DNA of 6,163 bases from Verrucomicrobiota bacterium (GCA_023430565.1 JAEZAD010000340.1:1-6163), one strand, 5' to 3'. Positions 1-5,836 are shown, numbered from the stretch's first letter. Notes: generated by a model from the sequence alone, not told the origin. A program made the numbers and translations.

Positions 1-720
1 TGGCTGCAGAGCACATTCGCCACCCGATTCAACCGGCTGAGATCGGAGCGCGGGCACCTGTTTCAAGGGCGATATCAGGCCTTGTTGATCGAGGATGCGG
101 CCGCGCTTGGGCGGGTGGTCGCCTATATCCATCTCAATGCGGTGCGTGCGGGGATTGTTACACCGGCGCAGGTGTCGACGTTTCGCTGGAGCAGTCTGGT
201 GCGATTCACGAGGCGGGATCGGCCGGCGTGGCTGGTGGCGAAGGAATGGCTCGGCAGCGCCGGAATCGAGGACTCACCAGCTGGATGGCGAAGTTACGTG
301 TCGGGTTTGCAGCAACTGGCAGGGGATGAGGCGCGGCAGAAGGAACTGGGTTTTGAAACGTTCTCGCGCGGCTGGGCGATCGGAAGCGACGGCTGGCGGA
401 AAGCGGTCGCGCGCGAGCAGGCACATCTGAAACTCGATTCCGGGTATGCGCCGGAAGAGATTCGCGAGGTGAAGGAGGCGCGTTGGCGCGAGAAACTTTC
501 AGAGTGCCTCAACCGGATTGGAAAAACGACCGAGGATGCGGCCAGGGAGTCGAAGGCGGCTGCTTGGAAGGTGGAGACAGCGGCGGTGTTGAGACGCGAG
601 ACGGGAGCCACTCCGGGATGGATTGCGCGGGAACTCGCGATGGGAAGTCCGCATTCGGTGAGGTCTTATTTGAGTCGGTGGGGTCGGAGCGGCTTGCAGA
701 ATCAACAAATATCAGCCTGA
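1..720 (+). CDS. REP-associated tyrosine (Y1/IS200-like) transposase, 5' end missing
   Basis: The frame is open from base 1 to a TGA at 718-720, giving 239 residues; the N-terminus lies outside the window. It matches the C-terminal half of RAYT-type Y1 transposases, single-strand DNA transposases that act on REP-like hairpins. Visible hallmarks are the RGHLFQGRYQALL segment (fragment residues 17-29) and the YIHLNAVRAGIV helix (42-53). The family usually has NPVRAG where this copy has NAVRAG. Tyr42 of the fragment is probably the catalytic tyrosine, judged by its place in that helix. The metal-binding HUH motif would lie upstream and cannot be checked. A charged stretch (about 145-190) and a C-terminal segment around ATPGWIARELAMGS resemble the helix-turn-helix tail seen in larger members. 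The first in-frame start inside the window is TTG at 82, but conserved coding sequence precedes it, so the gene is cut by the window edge rather than starting there. Codon use is more mixed than in the downstream genes, consistent with mobile origin. Confidence 0.88.
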   Translation, partial: WLQSTFATRFNRLRSERGHLFQGRYQALLIEDAAALGRVVAYIHLNAVRAGIVTPAQVSTFRWSSLVRFTRRDRPAWLVAKEWLGSAGIEDSPAGWRSYVSGLQQLAGDEARQKELGFETFSRGWAIGSDGWRKAVAREQAHLKLDSGYAPEEIREVKEARWREKLSECLNRIGKTTEDAARESKAAAWKVETAAVLRRETGATPGWIARELAMGSPHSVRSYLSRWGRSGLQNQQISA

Positions 721-728
721 CCCCCTTT

Positions 729-1739
729 ATGGAAAAACCGATTTTGGCAGTGACGTTGGGGGATGCGGCGGGGACGGGGGCGGAGTTGATTGTGAAGGCG
801 TTTGGGGAAGCGGAGGTGCGGGAGGTTTGCCGGCCGGTGGTGGTGGGGGCGGCGGACGTCGTGCGGGAGGCGGTGAAGATCGTGGGGGCGAAGAGTGAGG
901 TGCGGGTGGTCAGGCGGGCGGCGGAGGCGGGGGAGGAGGTGGGAACGATCGATGTGATCGATTTGGGGAATGTGGACGTGAAGACGCTTGAGCGGGGGAA
1001 GGTGAGCGCGGCGACGGGGCGGGCGGCGTATGAGGCGATCAGGCGGGCGGTGGAATTGACGCTTGCGGATGAGACGCAGGCGGTGGTGACGTCGGCGATC
1101 AACAAGGCGGCGTTGCACGCGGCAGGGTTTCACTACGACGGGCACACGGAGTTGCTCGCGGAGCTGTGCGGGAAACCGAAGGTCACGATGATGCTCGTCG
1201 CGGGGAAACTGCGGGTGTGTCACGTGAGCACGCACGTGAGCTTGAGCGAGGCGATCCGGCGGGTGTCGGTGGAGCGGATTTTGGAGGTCGTGAAGATTGC
1301 GAATGACGGTGTGAGGAAAATGGGAATCGAGCGGCCGCATATCGCGGTGGCGGGGTTGAATCCGCACGCGGGTGAGGGCGGGCTTTTTGGGCGCGAGGAG
1401 ATCGAGGTGATTACGCCGGCGGTGGAGGAGGCGAACCGGCGCGGGTTTTGCGTGAGTGGACCGTATGCGGGCGACACGGTTTTCTTTCGGACGCTGCAGG
1501 GGGAGTTCGATTGCGCGATCGCGATGTTTCACGATCAGGGGCACGTCGCGGCGAAGATGCTCGGGATTTGGCAGGGCGTGAATGTGACGCTTGGGCTGCC
1601 GATTGTGCGGACGTCGGTCGAGCACGGGACGGATTTTGCGAATGCAGGGACCGGGCGGGGCGATCCGCGGAGTCTGGTGCAGGCGCTGAAACTGGCGGCG
1701 CAGATGGCGGGGAACAGGCAGGGCGCAGCGAACGAGTAA
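729..1739 (+). CDS. pdxA: PdxA/PdxA2-family NAD-dependent phospho-hydroxyacid dehydrogenase
   Basis: The 336-residue product is full length for PdxA, a cytoplasmic metal- and NAD-dependent dehydrogenase that oxidises a phosphorylated hydroxyacid and decarboxylates the product. By alignment to E. coli PdxA from memory, the metal ligands correspond to His169 (STH), His213 (NPHAGEGG, 211-218) and His268 (FHDQG). Substrate contacts correspond to His139/Thr140 (GHTE), Lys276, Asn285 and Arg294 (GLPIVRTSVEHGT, 289-301). All are present. The N-terminal motif reads GDAAGTGAE (11-19) where the family usually has GDPAGxGPE. The FHDQGH form and the adjacent DUF1537 kinase gene favour PdxA2 (4-phospho-D-threonate or -erythronate dehydrogenase) over the vitamin B6 enzyme that acts on 4-phosphohydroxythreonine; sequence alone does not settle this. 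ATG 729 lies 8 bases after the transposase stop. I chose it because family similarity begins at once (EKPILAVTLGD), and the upstream in-frame extension reads through transposase sequence. No convincing Shine-Dalgarno site precedes it. Third positions are strongly G-biased. Confidence 0.93.
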   Translation: MEKPILAVTLGDAAGTGAELIVKAFGEAEVREVCRPVVVGAADVVREAVKIVGAKSEVRVVRRAAEAGEEVGTIDVIDLGNVDVKTLERGKVSAATGRAAYEAIRRAVELTLADETQAVVTSAINKAALHAAGFHYDGHTELLAELCGKPKVTMMLVAGKLRVCHVSTHVSLSEAIRRVSVERILEVVKIANDGVRKMGIERPHIAVAGLNPHAGEGGLFGREEIEVITPAVEEANRRGFCVSGPYAGDTVFFRTLQGEFDCAIAMFHDQGHVAAKMLGIWQGVNVTLGLPIVRTSVEHGTDFANAGTGRGDPRSLVQALKLAAQMAGNRQGAANE

Positions 1740-1760
1740 GCCAATCAATACAGAGGAACC

Positions 1761-1790
1761 GCGAATGGACGCGAATAGACGCGAATGGCG
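1761..1790. repeat. Three tandem 10-bp units between pdxA and the kinase gene
   Basis: Three consecutive 10-base units read GCGAATGGAC, GCGAATAGAC and GCGAATGGCG. Unit 2 differs from unit 1 at one position, and unit 3 differs only in its last two bases. The array fills part of the 84-base gap between the two genes. From memory, similar GCGAAT-with-10-base-period sequences recur between genes in many unrelated bacterial genomes. The array contains an in-frame ATG (1785) that could give a longer kinase, but family similarity starts later. Confidence 0.8.
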
Positions 1791-1823
1791 GAGGAGCAGC
1801 GGCAGACCTTAGCTACTCAGACG

Positions 1824-2933
1824 ATGAAGGAGTTTTTTTTGGCGGATGATTTGAGCGGGGCGCTGGATGCGGCGGGGGCGTTTTTCCGGGCGGGACGACG
1901 TGTGCGGACGGTGCTCGATGGGCAGCTGCCGGCGACGTGGGGCGAGGAGGTGGTGGCGGTGACGACGGAGACACGAAATGTGTCGGCGGAGGTGGCCCGG
2001 AAAAAAGTGCGCGAGGTGTTGGTGCAGGCGCGGGCGAAGGGCGCGCGGCTGTTGTTCAAGAAGATCGATTCGACCATGCGCGGGCCGGTGGCGGCGGAAT
2101 TGTCGGCGCTGCTCGCGGCGATGCCGGAGGTGCGGGTGTTGTTTACGCCGGCGAATCCGGCGGTGGGGCGGACGGTGCGCGAAGGCGTGCTTTACGTGCG
2201 CGGGGTGCCGGTGAGCGAGACGGAGTTTGCGCGTGATCCAGTTTGGCCGGTGCGGGCGAGTGCGTTGAGCGAGTTGCTTGGCGAGGCGGCGAATGAGCGG
2301 GTGACGATCGCGGATGCGGCGACGCAGGAGGATTTGGAGCGGGCGGTTGAGAAGATGACGAAAGCGGGAGGTGAGTGGGTGGGGGTGGGGTCGGGAGCGC
2401 TGGCGCTTGCGGTGGCGGGGCAGCGGAAAAGAAGAGAGGAAACGAAGCGTTTGCCGGCGGGACGGGTGCTGGTCGTGTGCGGGAGTGGGCATCCGTTGAA
2501 CCGGGTGCAGGCAGAGCGATTGCGGTGCGAACGGGGCGTGGGCGTGCGGGAGGTGACGTTGCGCGGTGGGAGCACCACGCCTCCATTGGCTTCGGCGGGC
2601 GAAGTGGTGTTGATGGTGGAGGCGGCGCGAGGGGAAAGCGCGGCGGCGTTGCGGGCGATCGTCAGCGCGGCGAAAGAAGCGATCGAACGGGAGGGCGTGA
2701 AAAGGATTTTTGTGACGGGGGGTGAGACGGCGTTTGCGCTGTGCCGGGAGTTGGGCGTGCGCGAGCTGGAGTTTTTGGAGGAGCTGGAGTCGGGGGTATG
2801 CGCGTGCGAGGCGCAGCGGAAAGGCGAGGGGATGCTGATCGCGGTGAAGCCGGGAGGATTTGGGGATGAGGAGACTTGGGTGAGGGTTTGGGATTGGTTG
2901 GGAGGCGACCGACCCACTCGCTCACGCTCGTAG
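1824..2933 (+). CDS. DUF1537 four-carbon acid sugar kinase (D-threonate/D-erythronate kinase type)
   Basis: The product (369 aa from ATG 1824) is an ATP-dependent kinase expected to phosphorylate a tetronate at C4. The N-terminal substrate domain (PF07005) shows LADDLSGALDAAG (6-18), KKIDSTMRGPVAAEL (79-93), and a long conserved block from FTPANPAVGRT (107-117) to ETEFARDP (132-139). The C-terminal nucleotide domain (PF17042) shows VCGSGHPLNRVQ (218-229), VTGGETA (297-303) and KPGGFGD (342-348). I chose ATG 1824 because family members start only a few residues before the ADDL motif. An upstream in-frame ATG at 1785 would add 13 unconserved residues encoded partly by the tandem repeat. Neither start has a well-placed Shine-Dalgarno site. 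The protein is shorter than the roughly 400-430 aa I recall as usual, but all expected motifs are present. The last eight residues (DRPTRSRS) are encoded inside a repeat, so the ancestral end was probably near WLGG (358-361). It is likely co-transcribed with the dehydrogenase. Whether the substrate is D-threonate, D-erythronate or another tetronate cannot be read from the sequence. Confidence 0.92.
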   Translation: MKEFFLADDLSGALDAAGAFFRAGRRVRTVLDGQLPATWGEEVVAVTTETRNVSAEVARKKVREVLVQARAKGARLLFKKIDSTMRGPVAAELSALLAAMPEVRVLFTPANPAVGRTVREGVLYVRGVPVSETEFARDPVWPVRASALSELLGEAANERVTIADAATQEDLERAVEKMTKAGGEWVGVGSGALALAVAGQRKRREETKRLPAGRVLVVCGSGHPLNRVQAERLRCERGVGVREVTLRGGSTTPPLASAGEVVLMVEAARGESAAALRAIVSAAKEAIEREGVKRIFVTGGETAFALCRELGVRELEFLEELESGVCACEAQRKGEGMLIAVKPGGFGDEETWVRVWDWLGGDRPTRSRS

Positions 2934-2966
2934 CTACGAGTCGGCTCGCTGGCGCTCGCCGCTACG
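2917..2966. repeat. Two 22-bp direct repeats at the end of the kinase gene
   Basis: Copies at 2917-2938 and 2945-2966 match at 18 of 22 positions; both begin CTCGCT and end GCTACG. Their starts are 28 bases apart. Copy 1 supplies the last codons and the TAG stop of the kinase gene. The style resembles short intergenic repeats I recall from Opitutaceae genomes; this was not checked by search. Confidence 0.75.
2927..2940. repeat. 14-bp perfect palindrome over the kinase stop codon
   Basis: CTCGTAGCTACGAG reads identically on both strands, and the kinase stop TAG (2931-2933) lies in its first half. It overlaps direct-repeat copy 1. It may be part of a dispersed repeat or a protein-binding site. 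With no loop it is a poor RNA hairpin. Confidence 0.7.
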
Positions 2967-2978
2967 TTAGGCGTAGCG
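2960..2978. terminator. Hairpin downstream of the kinase gene, possible terminator
   Basis: A 7-bp perfect stem, CGCTACG / CGTAGCG, encloses the 5-base loop TTAGG. On the plus strand it is followed by TTCTTCTTT (2979-2987), which is pyrimidine-rich but not a clean T run. It lies 27 bases after the kinase stop and may weakly terminate the dehydrogenase/kinase transcript. The loop also contains the stop codon of the minus-strand remnant. It could equally be one half of the repeat element. Confidence 0.4.
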
Positions 2979-3077
2979 TTCTTCTTTCCAGGGGTCGGCG
3001 GTGTTGGAGTAGCCGCGGACTTCCCAGAAGCCGAGTTTGTCCTCGGCGAGAAAAGTGATCGCGTGGGTCGGGTCACT
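2967..3077 (-). pseudogene. Orphan 3' end of an unidentified minus-strand gene
   Basis: This minus-strand frame encodes 36 residues, beginning SDPTHAITFLAEDKLGFW and ending NTADPWKEERYA before TAA (2967-2969). I do not recognise the family. It looks like real coding sequence: 23 of 36 codons end in C, the same third-position signature as the adjacent minus-strand HAD gene, and the residue mix is protein-like rather than the Arg/Pro/His-rich text of shadow frames. No ATG, GTG or TTG start lies in frame between the HAD stop codon and this stretch. It therefore appears to be a C-terminal fragment whose 5' part is lost. It is not a simple HAD extension, because HAD ends in another frame at a normal family length. 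Short repeats surround it. It could instead be part of a repeat element that carries a gene tail. Confidence 0.4.
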
Positions 3078-3080
3078 TTT
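3051..3080 (-). terminator. Inverted repeat just after the HAD gene, likely terminator
   Basis: AAAAGTGA (3051-3058) and TCACTTTT (3073-3080) form a perfect 8-bp stem around a 14-base loop. On the minus strand the hairpin begins two bases after the HAD stop codon and its far arm ends in TTTT followed by C, as expected of a short intrinsic terminator. The A/T ends make it partly symmetrical, so it could work in both directions. The stem is not GC-rich and the T tract is only four bases long, so strength is uncertain. Confidence 0.5.
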
Positions 3081-3082
3081 AG

Positions 3083-3727
3083 CTACAAACCTAAACTGGC
3101 AGTGAGGGCGGGCAGGTCGGGGAAGACTTGGGCGGCGCCGGCGGCGCGGAGTTGGGCGGCGGTGTGGGTGCCGGTGGTGACGCACCAGACGGGGAAGCCG
3201 GCGATGCGGCCGGTTTCGACGTCCCAGGGGGAGTCGCCGACGAGGAGCGTGCTGGCGGGCGTGGCACCGATCTGAGCGAGGGCGTGTTGGGTGAATTCGA
3301 TCTGGGGCTTGAGCCACGGGGTGTCGGTCGCGCCGAAGTTGCCGCGGAGGAGCGGGGTGATTTTCAAATGGTCGCAGACGAGGCGGGAGGAGGGGCCGTG
3401 TTTGTTGGTGAGGACGGCGAGGGTGGCGCCGCGGGCGTGGAGTTTTTCCAGGAGTTCGCGGGCGCCGGGGAAAAGAGCGACGTCGTCGAGCATGGTGGAA
3501 TTCCAATACGGGCGATAGATGGCGAGGGCTTCGGCGGTGCGCTCGGCACCGACCAAGCGACTGACGGCGAGTTCGACGCCGCCGCCGACGGCGGCGTGGA
3601 CCTGTTCGAGCGTGGGCGGCGGCAGGCCAAGTTTTTGCATCGTGTGCGAATGGGCGCGGTGGATCGCGGCGAAGTGGTCGACGAGCGTGCCGTCGAGGTC
3701 GAAGAGGAAGGTTTTGAGATGCTGCAT
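3083..3727 (-). CDS. HAD-superfamily phosphatase, phosphoglycolate phosphatase-like
   Basis: The 214-residue protein is close to the usual length of Gph/PGP-type HAD phosphatases. Motif I is DLDGT (10-14), with Asp10 as the predicted nucleophile and Asp12 as the acid/base. Motif II is the threonine of VLTNKHG (Thr107). The conserved lysine is Lys140 (WLKPQ), and motif IV is GDSPWD (164-169) with Asp165 and Asp169 for magnesium. A helical cap lies between motifs I and II (about 17-85), as in subclass I. The natural substrate cannot be assigned; phosphoglycolate or another small phosphate ester is likely. ATG 3727 sits just before the first strand (LKTFLFDLDGT). No strong Shine-Dalgarno site is visible. 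The gene points away from mlaE, converges on the kinase gene, and has no minus-strand partner. Its codons mostly end in C, whereas plus-strand neighbours mostly end in G. Confidence 0.9.
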   Translation of the reverse strand: MQHLKTFLFDLDGTLVDHFAAIHRAHSHTMQKLGLPPPTLEQVHAAVGGGVELAVSRLVGAERTAEALAIYRPYWNSTMLDDVALFPGARELLEKLHARGATLAVLTNKHGPSSRLVCDHLKITPLLRGNFGATDTPWLKPQIEFTQHALAQIGATPASTLLVGDSPWDVETGRIAGFPVWCVTTGTHTAAQLRAAGAAQVFPDLPALTASLGL

Positions 3728-3759
3728 TGAGAAAGAGGCCGTTCCCGGGTGTTCGAGGG

Positions 3760-3790
3760 CCTGGATTCTTCGCGTCGCTCAGAATGACAA
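3760..3790. repeat. 31-bp dispersed repeat, copy A
   Basis: This segment contains GGATTCTTCGCG followed by TCGCTCAGAATGAC. It matches copy B (5935-5965) at 30 of 31 positions, differing only at 3774 (G here, T at 5949). ATTCT and AGAAT inside it form a 5-bp inverted repeat. It lies in the 161-base divergent gap between the HAD gene and mlaE. From memory, this sequence family occurs widely in bacterial genomes, and its translations appear as spurious peptides such as CHSERSEESR. Confidence 0.85.
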
Positions 3791-3888
3791 CAGAGTCTCC
3801 CGTCATCCGGATCCATGCGATTCGATGATACGAGCCCGCGAGTAGATTTGGTTTGGCGGCGGGCGGAGTCACGAGTGAAGTGAGCGCA

Positions 3889-5016
3889 ATGGCTGCCACC
3901 AAGGAATCGCACAAGGCGCGCGTGACCTCGAAGATCGATGGCGAGCGGATGGAGGTGGCGTTGGAAGGGGTGTGGCGGATCACCTCGGCGCGGCCGTTGT
4001 GGGCGAATGTGGTGAAGCGGGCGCAGCCGAAACGCGTGGTGGCACACGTGGATGAGGTGGAGCGGTGGGATAGTTCGCTGTTGTTGTTCCTGTTCGAGGT
4101 CGAGCAGTGGTGTCGGGCGACGGGGGCGTATTTCGACGGGGAGCGGTTGCCGGAGAAGATCCGGACGCTGCTGGCGCAGTTGTCGGCGTCGCACGAGACG
4201 AGCGTGCCGTTTGACCGGACGCAGAGTTTCGTGGAGGTGGTGGGGACGGCGACGGGGGACCTGTGGGGCAAGGTGCGCGAGATGGTTCAGTTCGTGGGCG
4301 AGAGCGTGATCGGCGCGATGCGGATCGTGAAGAATCCGCACAAGTTTCGCTGGCGGGATTGTTTCGACGAGATGTTGCACTGCGGGGCGATGGCGCTGCC
4401 GATCGTGAGTCTGATCAGTTTTCTGACGGGTGTGACGCTGGCTTACACGGGGGCGCTGGTGCTGCGGCAGTATGGCGGGGATATTTATGTGGCGGATCTG
4501 ATCGGGATGGCGGTGTGTCGGGAGATGGGTGCGGTGATGACGGCGGTGGTGCTGGCGGGGCGGACGGGGGCGGCGTTTGCGGCGACGCTGGGCAACATGA
4601 AGGCGAACGAGGAGATCGATGCGCTGGAGACGCTGGGAATTTCGCCGGTGGATTTTCTGGTGCTGCCGCGATTGCTGGCGCTGTTCGTGATGATGCCGCT
4701 GCTGACGCTGTATTCGGATGCGCTGGGGATTTTGGGTGGAATGGCGGTGTCGATGATGGTGCTGAATATTCCGCCGACGGCGTATTGGGTGGAAATGGGG
4801 ACGATCGTGGGGATCGGGGACGTGTCGGTGGGCGTGATCAAGGCGGGGACGTTTGGTTTGATCGTGGGGTTGTCGGGGTGTTTGCGCGGGTTGCAGGCGG
4901 AGCGAAGCGCGGCGGGGGTGGGGCGGGCGGCGACGTCGGCGGTGGTGACGTCGATTTTGCTGATCGTGGTGGCGGACGCGGTGTTCGCGGTGCTGTTCAA
5001 CGTGATTGGGTTGTGA
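3889..5016 (+). CDS. mlaE: MlaE-family phospholipid ABC transporter permease with N-terminal STAS domain
   Basis: The 375-residue protein is the inner-membrane permease of an Mla-type transporter that moves phospholipids between inner and outer membranes. Residues about 12-100 form a STAS-like domain with the central strand/helix VVAHVDEVERWDSSLLLFLF (50-69). In E. coli this role belongs to the separate protein MlaB, so the domain may regulate the ATPase here. The MlaE domain follows (about 137-375). Its hallmark block runs from REMGAVMTAVVLAGRTGAA (211-229) through NMKANEEIDALETLGI (236-251) to VLPRLLA (258-264). Hydrophobic membrane segments lie near 168-192, 213-234, 257-293, 314-332 and 349-373. 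ATG 3889 is preferred; TTG 3853 would add 12 residues encoded in repeat-like intergenic sequence. Neither has a strong Shine-Dalgarno site. The stop codon overlaps the ribosome-binding site of mlaF, indicating one transcript. Confidence 0.93.
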   Translation: MAATKESHKARVTSKIDGERMEVALEGVWRITSARPLWANVVKRAQPKRVVAHVDEVERWDSSLLLFLFEVEQWCRATGAYFDGERLPEKIRTLLAQLSASHETSVPFDRTQSFVEVVGTATGDLWGKVREMVQFVGESVIGAMRIVKNPHKFRWRDCFDEMLHCGAMALPIVSLISFLTGVTLAYTGALVLRQYGGDIYVADLIGMAVCREMGAVMTAVVLAGRTGAAFAATLGNMKANEEIDALETLGISPVDFLVLPRLLALFVMMPLLTLYSDALGILGGMAVSMMVLNIPPTAYWVEMGTIVGIGDVSVGVIKAGTFGLIVGLSGCLRGLQAERSAAGVGRAATSAVVTSILLIVVADAVFAVLFNVIGL

Positions 5017-5020
5017 GGAG
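5015..5020 (+). promoter_or_regulatory. Ribosome-binding site of mlaF
   Basis: GAGGAG lies nine bases before ATG 5030 and overlaps the mlaE stop codon TGA (5014-5016). This decides the mlaF start in favour of 5030 over the in-frame TTG at 5006, and suggests translational coupling. It is the clearest Shine-Dalgarno site in the window. Confidence 0.8.
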
Positions 5021-5029
5021 CGGCGAACG

Positions 5030-5836
5030 ATGAGCGAAACCGCAATGCAAAGGACCAACGGTGGAGGCGGGGCGGAATTGCCGGCGATCGAGGTGCGGAA
5101 CCTGACGTGCGGCTACGAGGGGCGGACGATCTTGAAGGATGTGAGCTTCAGCGTGCGGCGCGGGGAGGTGTTTTTCGTGATCGGCGGATCGGGGTGCGGG
5201 AAGAGCACGCTGCTGCGGAACATGATCGGTATCCAGACGCCGGTGACGGGTGAGGTGGATTTCTTCGGCGAGTCGTTCACGAAGGCGCGATCGCGGCGGC
5301 AGCAGGAGCTTTTGAAGACCTTTGGGGTGTTGTATCAGGGCGGGGCGCTGTGGACCTCGCTGACGCTGCGGCAGAACGTGGAGCTGCCGCTGGAGGAATA
5401 CACGACGCTGTCGCGGCGGGAGCGGGAGGAGATCGCGACCTTGAAGCTGGCGCAGGTGGGGTTGAGCGGGTCGGAGGACTTTTATCCGTCGGAAATCAGC
5501 GGCGGCATGAAGAAGCGCGCGGGGCTGGCGCGGGCGCTGGCGCTGGATCCGGCGATTTTGTTTTTGGACGAGCCTTCGGCGGGGTTGGACCCGATCACGT
5601 CGCGGAAGCTGGACGATTTGGTGCGGGAGTTGCGGGAGATGTTTGGCACGACGATGGTGGTGGTGTCGCATGAGCTCGCATCGATTTTCAGCATCGCGGA
5701 CCGGGTGATCATGCTGGATCGCGAGCAAAAGGGGATCATCGCGGAAGGTGCGCCGCGGGAACTGGCGGCGACGAGCCGGGATGCGCGGGTGGTGGAGTTT
5801 TTGCGGCGGGGGGATTTGCCGCCGGAACGGGCGTGA
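5030..5836 (+). CDS. mlaF: MlaF-type ABC transporter ATP-binding protein
   Basis: This 268-residue cytoplasmic ATPase powers the MlaE permease. In order it shows Walker A GGSGCGKST (52-60), the Q-loop at Gln103 (LYQGGALWTSLT), the signature ISGGMKKR (156-163), Walker B with D-loop ILFLDEPSAGLDP (176-188), and the switch His214 (VVVSHEL). The YQGGALWxSLT and SGGMxxR forms are typical of the MlaF/Ttg2A subfamily, as opposed to the LSGGQ of most ABC proteins. The first 17 residues (MSETAMQRTNGGGG...) are unconserved. ATG 5030 is supported by a GAGGAG site. The gene starts 13 bases after the mlaE stop. The next gene, mlaD, is separated by 190 bases containing a repeat, so continued co-transcription is likely but not certain. 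Confidence 0.95.
   Translation: MSETAMQRTNGGGGAELPAIEVRNLTCGYEGRTILKDVSFSVRRGEVFFVIGGSGCGKSTLLRNMIGIQTPVTGEVDFFGESFTKARSRRQQELLKTFGVLYQGGALWTSLTLRQNVELPLEEYTTLSRREREEIATLKLAQVGLSGSEDFYPSEISGGMKKRAGLARALALDPAILFLDEPSAGLDPITSRKLDDLVRELREMFGTTMVVVSHELASIFSIADRVIMLDREQKGIIAEGAPRELAATSRDARVVEFLRRGDLPPERA

Noticed and set aside
483..728. N-terminal extension of PdxA upstream of ATG 729
   Set aside because: The extension is the transposase gene read in another frame; PdxA similarity starts at 729.
702..1748. 348-codon minus-strand open frame
   Set aside because: It is antisense to the clearly conserved pdxA gene and is composed mainly of Arg, His and Pro with no recognisable domain.
1761..1790. 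CRISPR-like array
   Set aside because: The units are only 10 bases long and directly adjacent, with no spacers and no cas genes nearby.
1824..2933. Kinase gene as a broken pseudogene because it is short
   Set aside because: Conserved motifs of both DUF1537 domains are present in one uninterrupted frame through the usual KPGGFGD ending.
3128..3730. 200-codon plus-strand open frame
   Set aside because: It is antisense to the HAD gene, which has all four HAD motifs; the Gly/Glu-rich translation has no recognisable features.
3728..3888. Divergent sigma-70-type promoters between the HAD gene and mlaE
   Set aside because: Promoters are expected here, but I could not find a -35/-10 pair with good spacing on either strand, so none is annotated.
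2967..4271. 434-codon minus-strand open frame as one gene
   Set aside because: Most of it is out of frame with HAD and antisense to mlaE. Only its final 36 codons have a coding-like pattern, and those are reported separately.
4263..5033. 256-codon plus-strand open frame rich in Gly and Asp
   Set aside because: It is a shifted-frame shadow of mlaE; the Gly/Ala/Asp-rich repeats come from GCG/GTG/GGG codons read off frame.
3364..5058. 564-codon minus-strand open frame
   Set aside because: It runs antisense to mlaE and overlaps the HAD gene in another frame. Its translation is Arg/Pro/His-rich low-complexity text, as expected opposite G-ending codons, and it includes the spurious CHSERREESR-type peptide from the dispersed repeat.
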